DNA of 64,000 bases from Gracilariopsis chorda (lineage: Eukaryota; Rhodophyta; Florideophyceae; Gracilariales; Gracilariaceae). A program made the position numbers and the translations under genes. Position 1 is the stretch's first letter, and each line of letters opens with the position of its first letter. The notes under the pieces were generated by a model. It saw only the letters and a program-made list of their open reading frames with translations, ran no database searches and had not been told where the DNA came from. Of the stretch, positions 34,875-44,929 are shown piece by piece. The stretch is taken from positions 372,001-436,000 of the forward strand of contig NBIV01000009.1 of NCBI GenBank assembly GCA_003194525.1. The letters are read 5' to 3'.

Positions 34875-36298
34875 CCTGGTGTGTACCATAAGTGTAGGAG
34901 AATTTCTGTGGCATAAATCATCTAATAAATACCTTCGAGGTCTGCTGTTTTTTGAGAAATTATTTCGAACTCATCGAGAAGTGGAACGATAAGAAACATT
35001 GTGCTTGTCGTACAACTATCCTTTCCGGAGAAACGTGAAATGGCGTAGTCTCAATCTCTGAAGTCTGATATCTGAATCCAGCGACTTTTATTTACGATAG
35101 AGAAAGAACCTGGGCAGAAGGATTATATAACTTATATTAACTGTGGTTCTTTTCGTAGACCAAGCCCATGTTTCGAGTTGGATACACGCATCAACTCTTA
35201 ACCCTTCTTTGTTACTCAACATTAATTCTTCTATTACATACATAGGAATGAAACTTCTTGTTCTCGTTGAGAGTACGGGTATTGTTTCGAGTACGTCGAA
35301 AAAGGCGAAATTGGGTTAACAACAGATTCTTCGATGGGGGCGATCAACTTGATGCGCAAGGTGTAAACAATGCTAGTTCCTTGCGATGCCAACTATTCAT
35401 GCATCCCCGGCATTATGTTCTCTACAGTGGCCTAGTCAACGTGAGGGAAGTGCAGTGCACCTTGAGGAGAGCGCTTGAAGAAGGTATCTGTTTCACAATA
35501 CGGGAGAACGCAAGAGATAACAAGGTAAGATGCAATCACGAGACGGGATTGTTGAACACAGAAACAAGGCACGAAGAAGAAGGTCATTGGTGGGAAGAAC
35601 CTCGCAAGGGCCTACGTTCGATTTCAGCAACATGGCCTTGTTGTATATCTAGTGCGTCTTCTTCTTTTTTATGGACACACATTAAATGACTACGGCATTG
35701 TATATCTAGTGCTAAGCCTTTAACAATGAAGCTAGCGATGAACTTTTTAACCCTTTACGAATGACCAATCCCTCTGCCTCGAGCCCACCCGTAGAAGTAC
35801 AACGGTACTGTATGAAGGCAGAGAACAGTGTGTGGCAAGGTTATTGAAGAGGCGCAAGAGAGGCAACCATCAAATCCAACGAAACACCGGCCGTCGGCTT
35901 GCAAAATATGTTCGGCCACGTGACCTTGCTGCTCACACGCATAAAATGTCAGCTATTCTCGGTACCGCTGTATTTGATACATAGCCGCACTCGTTTTTGG
36001 TCATGTCGAGAGCCTAGGGTAGGAACGCCGGCATGTTATCCACACGTCATTTCCGACTTTAGGTTCTGCAAATCTGACAACATGTTTGCGAGAGGTGTAA
36101 ACGGAATGGTGCGTATGTATTTGGCCTTCTTTCCTCATCTACTGCTCCATACTTTTCTCTTCCTCTTTGGTTGCAAAACCACTGCTCTTTCGGTATAAGA
36201 AGAGGAAGAGGGGAGTGTCCCGATGTCTTGTGCTCCCAGAACGCTCTATCTGATAGGTTATTGCCTCTTGCTGGGATCTTTTGCAAAAAAGACGTGAT
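34875..36298. other. Interval with one hypothetical ORF
   Basis: The only frame of note is plus-strand 35,258-35,689 (143 codons). It has an Arg-rich N terminus, then HPRHYVLYSGLVNVREVQC and a charged C-terminal half with EEEGHWWEEP. I recognise no family and no signal peptide. Conservation elsewhere would decide whether it is real. An ATG at 35,248 in another frame gives MKLLVLVEST, discussed among rejected items. The rest shows nothing I can support. Confidence 0.35.
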
Positions 36299-36778
36299 AT
36301 GTTCAAAATTTCTCTTTCCAGCGTATTCATCTTCCTGCTTTGGTCCCGACAAGCGCTATGTGCAGACCCCAATGCCTTCATCATAACATGTACATCTGAC
36401 TTCGATCGTCGTTGCTTCGGAAGTGACAACCGCTGTTACAGATGCACTTACTTTGAGAATGGTAAAGGCGTTCGGATTGATCCGCCGAAGCACAAACTGC
36501 TTATCATGAAGGGACACCGAACTGGTAGCAAAGAGCGCAAGGGACGCAAATGGCCAGTTTACACTATGACCGGATACTTCAAAACCAAGAACTCGAAGTA
36601 TATTTCCGACTATCAGTGGAAGACTACATTCAAACGTTGGAAGCAACTGAGATGTGTAAGAACTAAACCTTTGGGGCGCGCTTTTGGCAAGTGCTGCGAT
36701 GCCTGCAGTTATAGAGAAGCACCCAAATGGAGTCGGTTCCAAGCACTTTGCTGTCGTGAATGCAACTATCTACTCTGA
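36299..36778 (+). CDS. Small secreted cysteine-rich basic protein (159 aa)
   Basis: This is an intact frame. I choose the ATG at 36,299 over the one at 36,281 because MFKISLSSVFIFLLWSRQALC gives a textbook signal peptide with likely cleavage after ADP or CA, which would send the protein outside the cell or to the secretory system. The mature part has about 11 cysteines in two clusters: CTSDFDRRC with CYRC near the start, then CVRTK, GKCCDAC and ALCCREC near the end. A Lys/Arg-rich, Trp- and Tyr-containing middle (KERKGRKWPVYTMTGYFKT) separates the clusters. Disulfides are likely. I do not recognise the family. It has no neighbour in an obvious pair, though another cysteine-rich secreted-type gene lies at 38.2-38.7 kb on the other strand. 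Confidence 0.65.
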   Translation: MFKISLSSVFIFLLWSRQALCADPNAFIITCTSDFDRRCFGSDNRCYRCTYFENGKGVRIDPPKHKLLIMKGHRTGSKERKGRKWPVYTMTGYFKTKNSKYISDYQWKTTFKRWKQLRCVRTKPLGRAFGKCCDACSYREAPKWSRFQALCCRECNYLL

Positions 36779-38182
36779 AAGATATGAACTTCTGGATCCC
36801 CTTTTCGAGAAGGAAACTTGAAAATTCTGAGAGCCAGATACAAATCTATGTGCATGCTACGCTTACTTTGTCGTTGAGTTCTTCGTTTTAGTTTCTAGTA
36901 CAAGCCCCCAATACTTTGCCGAAGGGTTGCGACATGCTCGTAGTGCTTGTGTTTCTTGTTCAAAAGCTTTGGATGGCAAATTGTAAGTCAAGTCACTTAT
37001 TGTCAATAGCATCGGTGGAGCCACCACCAAGCTCTTTGTTGTAGAGCACAGTATTTGTTTGTTACTGCTCTACACAGCAGTCGGCGCAGCTTCTCCGCGC
37101 TGGTTTTTACAAATATATTTTATCGTCTTAATACATGAAAGGTGCTAAAGAAATAGCATGACCTCTTCATAACAAAAGACTATTTTAGTTCTCCGTGAAG
37201 TGTTATAAGGATAATCTCCGTACTGTGAAAGCCTCAAAAAAGCTTCTTGTAGCTTTCTGCAGAGACTTTGTAAACAACGTTCTCGTTAATAACCGTCAGC
37301 ATATAGGATGTCTCTCACCACCCATACTCTTTGACATTTCGAATTGGACCTACCCCTTCTACTTAGAAACCACAGATCACTGCAGGAATTTGATCCGAGT
37401 GGTGACACAGAAGGAGTGCAATGAAGGCAAAGCCTGGCAGGATATAAGCCAGAGCTCTTGTGCCCAACATCTGAGTCCGCGATACACTGCGAGTTCCAGC
37501 AGTACTTCAGTAACTGTTTAATATAAGATATTAACGTCTTAAGAAAGATACCTGTACCACCGAGCATGCTCTGATTAGCAACTTTCTTCTGAAGCGCTCT
37601 ATCGTTCCCCCACACCATCTAAAGCAGACAAGATTATCCTTCTATAGAGTCGTGTTCGTGATCTGGAGTTCTATATTTTAGTGATAGCTCCAGTGCAATA
37701 AATTCCCAATGCGGCGGAAGATCGTGCCAACATCGTAAACACATATGGTGATGCCAAATCACTACAAGAAGTCTGCTCTCCTTGTACACTAAAGGCTTTA
37801 CCAGAACGAATCTAGTGCATGCAAAACGTGGAACAATCTAGTTTTCTCATCTGAAGCAGAAACCAGTAACAGATTCCAAACTTCCAGACTCAGCTTTTAC
37901 CTTCCCTGTACAGAAAGTAAGGACAATCCTTAGTTCCAGAGCACTGAGATGTGTTGAAATAACTTTCACAAGTTTTTGCGAATTGGGGGGATAGCACCCC
38001 CAGATATGGGAAGGAAGCTAAAACAACTATGACTGTACTTTGTACTCTGCAGTACAGAGTCTGTACCAGCTAGATACAAAGCCCGATACCGTCATGGATG
38101 TAATCAGCATTGGCAAAGGGAAAGACCAAGATAAACAAAGCGATACCTGTAGATAAGTATTATTCACGCTTACAGTTCCCAC
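36779..38182. other. Interval with one uncertain ORF
   Basis: The plus-strand frame 37,195-37,521 (108 codons) begins MKCYKDNLRTVKASKKLL, has four or five cysteines, and ends in a Ser/Thr-rich tail. It lacks a signal peptide and I recognise no family. A CTGTACT/AGTACAG pair near 38,034-38,065 could form a small hairpin. Nothing else is supported. Confidence 0.3.
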
Positions 38183-38719
38183 TTAGACTCCGCAAATCCC
38201 GACTATAGCTTCGCCTGCCACAATGCAGCCTAGCCCAGCAAGAGCTCCAGCCGGTGCTGCGATGAATCCAAGGACCGTGGAAGCAACACCACATGCTAAC
38301 CCGCCAGCGTTTGCTCCTTTGCAACTAGGCTTCTTGCCCTTCTTGGAGACGCAATTCTTTTGTCTCGCAGGAATTCGGCCAATACCGCTGCATCTCCTCG
38401 GGCCTGAACTTCTCGGGAGACGTCTTTTGCATCGTCCGCGCTTACCCCTGAAGCACCCCATGCGCATTGGCAACGGCGATTGCATCTCATCTTTATGCTC
38501 GCAATAGTCTCATACTATAGCACCAAGAGTCAACTCGTGCTTCGCTTCCCGAGTTCCACGTTTCCACAAGATATGCATGCCTTTCTTGCACTTCTCAACA
38601 ATTGACTCTTCATACTTTTCACTAAGGCGATCACAAGCATGAAGCACCACATCCGGGCAGTCATCAACAACGCTTGTGGAAGCCTGTTTGGTGAAAAGGG
38701 CGGAAAGTATCAAGAGCAT
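38183..38719 (-). CDS. Secreted-type cysteine-rich protein with one in-frame TGA
   Basis: Two frames on the minus strand are one frame separated by a single TGA at 38,507-38,509 (with the flanking codons: AIV, TGA, DYCEHKDE). The start at 38,719 gives MLLILSALFTKQASTS, a probable signal peptide. The N-terminal part has DDCPDVVLHACDRL and EKCKKG. The C-terminal part has a basic, cysteine-rich stretch (MGCFRGKRGRCKRR) and a Gly/Ala-rich hydrophobic end with small-residue repeats (GFIAAPAGALAGLGCIVAG). The TGA sits exactly two residues before a Cys (x-D-Y-C), where a cysteine codon TGC or TGT would be natural. Thus it is either a cysteine codon mutated to stop or a selenocysteine in a U-x-x-C motif. 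I see no simple intron that removes it. The family is unknown. Confidence 0.45.
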
Positions 38720-40012
38720 ATAACGGAGTACCGCAACATTCGAGACATGGTGTGCGCGCTAGATTCCCACTGGGTGCGATTTGGAGAACTGAGCGGGGTA
38801 CTGCAGTGTTTTCAGGAGGAGGGAGGCGTGGTTGTTGTGTCTGAGAGGTTGCGGAGAGTTGAGAGCAGTGGGACCTGGCTTGTATACCGCGACTGGTTTT
38901 CACTGCACCACCGCTCGGAAGCATGGATATGTATATAGACAAAGGTATGTGGTCTCTTATTGCTCTGACTATCGGGGACACGAAAAGAGAGCTGAGGTGT
39001 GCAGGACAATTGTGTTGTTCACATTTCGGATATTTGGAACCACGACTAAACTGGACAACAGTGTTGAGAAAAGGGATTGTTGGCGTCAGATAACTTCTCT
39101 CTTTCAATAGAACACACAAAAATTGAACTTCAGAAGACACACGGAGAAGCAGAAGAGGGAGTAAGCAGCACGGTATCATTGGTATCAACGGGAGAGCGCA
39201 GAGCTGTTTTCGAGATTGAACGCATATCAAGGTGTCTAACGTAGAGTTACAGTACTTTCATATATGTACTACCCCTATAAAGGGAAGGTTACCGTGGTAC
39301 CAACATTATCTGCGTCACTGTCCATAAGAACGAATCGTTGTCGGCTTTGTTGGCCAGCGTGAACAGGCTGAAATTTGAGCTACTTTCCCTTGTACAGTTC
39401 ATCTGTTCGTTGAAAACACATCTAACGCACACTCTGCGTTTGCACCTGCTTCGATGTCAATGCATGGGGACAAAAAAGCAAACAACATTGTAGCCCTTGA
39501 CGCGCTACATTGAAAGGATAGCCGCATTGTTGCTTTCGAGCTCGAGAGCCTTCGATCATCTACGCTGAGGCAGAACATTTACCCTACTGTTTTTCTACAG
39601 CGGCGAACTAAAGGTTACGTTTGTTGGCACTGTTGCAAGTTGTTGCTATCTTTAGACGTCTGTATCGTAAAGACATTTTCGCCACGCGCGTTCCACTAAA
39701 CTTTCATAGCTGTGGGTCTCGCCAAGTAAGACAATTGGGAGGAAAGCAAGATTGCATGGGACAATTCGTTACACACCGCCAACGTCAGATACGTCCAGTG
39801 GACCGCCGGTCTAGCTGGCAAAGAGCACGGCAGGTCAAAGTCGAAGAAGTAGCTCAGAGACAGCGAAATAGAGTAACATTCAAAGTGACAGTACCAAAGT
39901 AACAAACCTTTAACAACAAGAACAGTAGGCTTTAAAATGTGAAACTTAACATAAATCCACTAAACTCAGTAAGTCCAAAAACAACTTCCTAGCCAAAACA
40001 ACACATTTGTGA
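38720..40012. other. No recognised gene
   Basis: Frames on both strands (for example minus 38,664-39,230 and plus 39,621-39,902) are not convincing. The 39,621 frame is Gln/Arg-rich without hydrophobic core pattern. No repeat was seen. It ends at the TGA target duplication of the Harbinger element at 40,010-40,012. Confidence 0.4.
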
Positions 40013-40031
40013 GGCCCTGTCTTAACAAGCG
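40013..40031 (+). repeat. Harbinger left terminal inverted repeat
   Basis: GGCCCTGTCTTAACAAGCG, identical to the reverse complement of 59,192-59,210. It is preceded by the TGA target duplication. Confidence 0.9.
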
Positions 40032-40506
40032 CGTTCACCCGTTAACGTCAACGGTGTAAACAAGCGATAATTTGCGTCTTTCAATAAACTTGTTGTTCTA
40101 AATTAATGTTTCATTTGCCCCGTGCCCCGAATGGACCCTTCATGTTTTTCTCGCCAGCTCTTTCTACAATGCACCTCTTAACTGCTCTATTCTATGCTAC
40201 GCAGCCCAACTTGATCCCAAACAGTAGTAGAAACAGGGGTAAGGCCATTTCAATTGATCCTGCACTACACCGTAATACGTCAAGTCGTTTAAGTGTCTGT
40301 GTTGCTCTCCTATCAAAATAACAATGTAGGACGTAACAAAAAAATATTATTTCTTCGTGGCCTTGTAGCTCTTATATCACAGCACAATTGAGGATTTATT
40401 AAACAGTGGCATAACAATCGTAAAGTATATGTGACATAGCTGCGTTGATGCCAACCAGTTTTCATAACCGTATGCTAATGCGAACTGCCGTCGCTGTTGA
40501 TCTTTT

Positions 40507-41706
40507 TTGGGCTTTCTACAGAACGCACGAAATTCAATTAACGCCATAAAAGCGGTGCAAATTCATCTTCCAATCACTATTAGACGACCCATAACCCATG
40601 AAGTCCTCTTTAGCAACCTCAAATATCATGACCACAAACAAATTTTTCGACTAACGACAGATGAATTCGAAACCTTATTTAGCAGGGTTTCGCATGACTT
40701 GAAGAGAGGTGTACAAATGGGCTAGACATCCAAACAGAAAACGATCACACCATGAACGCGGCTTTTAATTACCTTGCAAGTTCTACCAGAGTAAGTTTAC
40801 AGAGACATTATGCTATCATTTCATGTTGGTCGCTTTACGGCCTATCAGGTATTTCATGCGACACAAAAAGGGCTTATGAAGGGTTTGATTCTACCTGGAC
40901 TGACGCAAACGGCGAAAGAGCTTGAAGAGCTCTCGTTGGGCTTCAAAAAATCCCATAAGAGACTGGATCCGTTGACCAGCTATGTCGGAGCGATTGATGG
41001 CATTTCTATAAGAATAAAGAAGCCATCTTGCTCTAACGCTGCACCATTCTACTGTCGTGAGGGGTCTTATTCTCTACCGTTTCAGGCTCTGGTTGACTCG
41101 AAATACCACTTTTTAGATGTTTTTATACGATGCGTGGGATCTACTCATGACCGACTTGCTCATTCCGTTTCCCAATTAAGGCAGTATCTTGCCACCAAGA
41201 GACTCCGAATTGAATATTGGATAGCCGGGGACGAGGCGTATCTTTGTAATAACAGTCTCATTTGCCCTATCCCTTTGTCTCAGACAAAAAGCTGCTGGGA
41301 AAATGGCTTCACTTTCTACCTCTCATCTCTACGAATCCACGTGGAGCAAGCCTTCTGGATGTTGGTTGCACGGTGGCGTGTGCTAAGAGATCTAGAGTTT
41401 TCCGTTGAAGTTAGTTCAGAAATAGTAGCCTTATGCATGAAGCTGCACAACTTCTGCGTAGAAAACAAGCCTGAACAAATGGAGAACATCAATGCTGACG
41501 ACGTTTGTCAGAGTAATAAAAACGTGCTTGCTTGGTACGACTGCTGCAAGGAGAGGATGGCTAGCTGGGTGAATGCAGAAGAATTGGAGCTCGAGGGAGA
41601 GGAGGATGTATTGACGAAGAGGGATGAATTGTTTGATGTCATTAAAAAGAAGGGTCTCACACGTCCCTTGCCTCCGGGAGTGCCATTTCGTGCTGCTGAG
41701 CTTTAA
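40507..41706 (+). CDS. PIF/Harbinger DDE transposase
   Basis: It cuts and rejoins transposon ends in the nucleus. The long frame from 40,810 (298 codons) carries the DDE_Tnp_4 nuclease. Asp63 is in GAIDGISIRIK, Asp141 in IAGDEAYLC, and Glu179 in RIHVEQAFWMLVARWRVLR. A STHDRLA block (110-117) and the C-terminal KLHNFCVEN (211-219) are typical of the family. All three catalytic acids are present. The same frame is open upstream from 40,507 to 40,722 (72 codons, including ITHEVLFSNLKYHD and FRLTTDEFETLF, the usual N-terminal region). Three stops at about 40,723-40,800 separate the parts; a short intron or decay would explain this. Known relatives run 350-450 residues, so both parts are probably needed. 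The accessory gene converges on it from the right end. Confidence 0.8.
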
Positions 41707-42081
41707 CCTTGCTCTAAATTTGCTTTACTTCGAAACTTTTTTCACGACAGCTTGTCTTCGAACAGACACTAGCTCTCCCCCGGATGATCTCAGAGAGAGA
41801 CGTTCAACATGCAAGCCGCGTTTCGTGGTGAAAGAGTTACCGACGCAACTCGGCCATGACTCCTGTCTGTAGCCAAAGATGTAGCGCACCGTCGGGTAGG
41901 AATACTGAGATAGTGTCAGAAGGAGCACACCTCTGCTTGAAAGCAGGGTGGAAACCAGGTGCAACTCAGCGGATCAAAAGTTAGTAGGCGATGAAGAGTA
42001 CGTGATAATGTGATGTGTGATCAAAGACAAATGTTCTATCACGGACTTCTCGTTCGAACGCTTCTTCTTCTATGCCCATCG
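41707..42081. other. Harbinger interior between transposase and Gypsy-B
   Basis: This is presumably 3' flank of the transposase gene and possibly the far 3' end of the converging accessory gene, cut off by Gypsy-B. The minus-strand frame 41,725-41,964 is not clearly coding. CATCG precedes the Gypsy-B LTR at 42,077-42,081. Confidence 0.4.
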
Positions 42082-43015
42082 TGTGGAGCAAAACCAGTGA
42101 GAGTTGTAGCTCTCAAGGCGTCCGTGTCCTTGCTCCCTATGAAGGGTAGACTCAGCGGACGAGCCCTCTACTACTTACGAGTGTCAGGTGCAAAATCCAA
42201 CGGTGGATGCTGGCTATACCTGTAGAGGTGAACACGCAGAATCCTGAAAAGAACGAGATCAGAGAAGAATCCGAGTGAGGGAAAGTAGGCAGCGTACACA
42301 GCAAGTAAAATGTCCCAAACTGGAAAGAGGCCAAGCCCGAAAAGGGGTGAGGATCATGCTCAAATCGGCAACAGACACGAAAACCAAAGAGGAAAATATT
42401 AGAAGTAACCAAACAACAACCCAATACTGGGGCGGAGATCTGTCCTGCAACAGGATACACAAAATATAACCCACACAGTTACACCCACGGTGGGTGTACT
42501 TACACGGAAGTCCTTGGTGGTCCTGAGGGGATAGTCGTACTGAAACGAAACGTGGTTACTCTCCACATGGTGTCGTCAACCTACGCAGGCAGTTGCAACC
42601 AGAGCCAATACTCTAGTTAGGATGCGAACCTCAGTTCAGTTTACTTGATGGTGACGACGGCGAGGTCAGCTTCACCTAAGTAGGTTCTACAGTAATTAAC
42701 TAAAACAATTAACAAAAGTTGTGCAAACCTGCGGAGGTCCATAAAAGTGGGGAACCCACTGTCAGGGTCCACAGGTGCCACTCGCCCAAGGCGTATATCC
42801 GTAATCGGATCCAACGTCTGTATACGCGTACCAAGCATCCTGCCCAATTGAGGATGTTCATAAACTGCCTTGCCAGGTGAAAATCCAACCAAAATCCACC
42901 AGAATTCAACCCAAAATTCGGCGAAGAATCCTAACCTGAGAGGTGTTGAGCCAAGGCCTTGCCACATCCTATGAGAAGGATCATCACTGATATAAAAGCC
43001 TCGCGTTGCTCCACA
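42082..43015 (-). mobile_element. Gypsy-B 3' LTR (934 bp)
   Basis: It is identical in length to the right-hand LTR and matches it throughout, with the strongest identity at 42,600-42,760. On its inner side AAGGAGGGGGGA (minus strand, 43,016-43,027) is a polypurine tract, which shows that the element reads right to left. Confidence 0.9.
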
Positions 43016-43095
43016 TCCCCCCCTCCTTAAGGGTGCAGTCCCACCTATCCGTCGACGGAGAGCTACCTCCGTGGGGTCTATAAGAGAAACTCTCG

Positions 43096-44929
43096 ATGCC
43101 GAGTTCCACCGGCCGCCCGGTTTCTGCAATAACGTCCCAACATGGGAATTTGTTTGAACCTTCGAACTCCGGAAAAGTTTCTGCTTCTTTTGTATCTCCT
43201 TCCAAAGATATGAACCCGTTTCCTACCAAGCCGCTTCCGGGTGCCTCCAGGTCTGGTGCCCCTCCGCTCCGAGGGCGTCACCCTCTGCGGGTTCGATGCG
43301 CGGTGCCTACGCTGGGTTTTGGGCTGCCCCGTTACCTCAAGGTCAAGGCCATCCCGTTCTTCAGAAGCATCTGCCTGCTCAGCAACCACACCCTCAGGGT
43401 TTGGATGTGGACGCCATTGCGTGAAACTCAGCTCAAGCGCTGCCGTTGACGGCTAATTCCAGAGGCTGGACATCACGAAAATCTCTTGAGATTAGGGACC
43501 CGTTATTCGATCAGCTGATCTTCTGCCGAGCTCCATGGTTTCACCCTTCCGCGGTCGACGACGACGACCTAATTGACCGCTATGCGGAGGAAGGTATACT
43601 TCCCGTTGGGATTCCCATTGAGATGGTTCGCTCTCCCGACTGACGGGCCCGTATCGCAATCGATCCACACTTCTTGTACCGTCGCCGCGGTTAGTCATTC
43701 GACGATGCCCAGGCGGCAATGGTGCGGCTTTCGTACCAGTGCGTAGCGCGGGCTTGAAATGAGCAGTTAGTACCGGCAAGTTATCGGTTCGATGTGTCGC
43801 ACTTCCAGACCTACGGCGAGGTATCGTTTAGAGCCGCTCTAGCGGCGTTTTCTGAACAGGAGTTGCGTTGCGATCAGCTCCAAATTTGGGCAAGTATGCT
43901 CCTGTGTAGTCGCCCCTGGCTTAGCGCTGAGTTCCGATACATCTGGAGATCGATGACGCAGTACCCCTTTGACTGACTTGTTCGGTTTGAGCGCACATCG
44001 TGGTCCCGTTTCGGGTTTCTTATCCCGTATCCTCACTTGGAGGTCGAAAACGTGCGCAGCCATGCGAGGGCTACCCGGTACGACCACTCCCCTATTGGTT
44101 GAGCAAGGTTGAAGTACCCCGTGCGGTCTTTGCAGAGCTTTTTAAGGGCATCTATTACTTGGGGTCGCAGCTTATCGGGAACTCGACGTCTGGGTACTGG
44201 TCCTTGGTGGCAGCCAAATGGGCAGCCCGCGTAGCGGTTCATCTCCTGTGGGAGGCCTATGACAATTACTGTATCTGGTACATTCCTCCGCTCCTGCGTT
44301 GGGTCATGCGATATCTGGATTTGTACCCGGCATTGGGGTCCGAAGCCAACGTGCCAGAGTTACGACAGATCCTGGGCTTCATCGATAAGATCGATTGGCA
44401 CCGGGTTCCGGTTCCTAACCAACCCGAAGGCGAAGGATCCGCCCATGACCGGTCACCAGGTCGGTGTAGTCCCTTTTCGGGTAACTTCGTACATTATGAC
44501 CCTTACGAGGGTGCCTTGATCGACGAACGTCACGCCGCAGCTTTAAGAGACGCTCCGCGTTCAATGCCGTTCGGTCACCCTGTTGGGTTCGTGTACGCTG
44601 TAGAATGGGAACCGCCCATCGATTGGGATGATCCAACCATCGATGATGGTGCCAACCTTCATGCAGGTTCTAGTAGCGTTCCGGCCTCCGGCCCGTCCTC
44701 GGGAGGTAGTGCCCAGCAGGCCACCGGTGCTAGTGCGTCAGCCCCAGCTGGGTGGAATGTCAACACTCCTCCGAGTCAGGCGCTTTCTTTGCAAGCGGCG
44801 GCCTTGCACCAGAACCTTCTAGGCCTTGGCGTTCCGATCCCTGCGGGTATGAGGGATGGAGGAAAGATGGTGGCATTTGCGGCTTCGCATCAGAACCAGG
44901 GTGGTGGTAGTGGTCCTTTTCAGCACTAG
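43096..44929 (+). mobile_element. Gypsy-B antisense gene
   Basis: Coding-like sequence lies on the strand opposite to gag-pol, between integrase and the 3' LTR. The longest open stretch is 44,000-44,929 (309 codons); coding character extends left to about 43,100. Motifs shared in order with the Gypsy-A antisense relic are RAPWFHPS (43,527-43,550), FDVSHFQTYGEVSF (about 43,785-43,830), LLWEAYDNY (44,243-44,269), HYDPY (about 44,492-44,506), DDGANLHAG and GWNVN. The C-terminal third is Ser/Gly/Ala-rich and ends HQNQGGGSGPFQH. I see no zinc finger, protease, nuclease or envelope features and no membrane segment. Antisense ORFs in a similar place are known in some plant Tat-lineage Gypsy elements; I cannot say whether this one is related. 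It is broken. Confidence 0.65.

Noticed and set aside
35248-35330. MKLLVLVEST start resembling a topoisomerase TOPRIM motif (LVIVESPAK)
   Set aside because: Only about ten residues match, the following sequence does not, and the frame closes after about 25 codons.
38664-39230. 188-codon minus-strand ORF
   Set aside because: Cys/Pro/Ser-biased, without homology or signal; it overlaps the start of the better-supported 38,719 gene in another frame.
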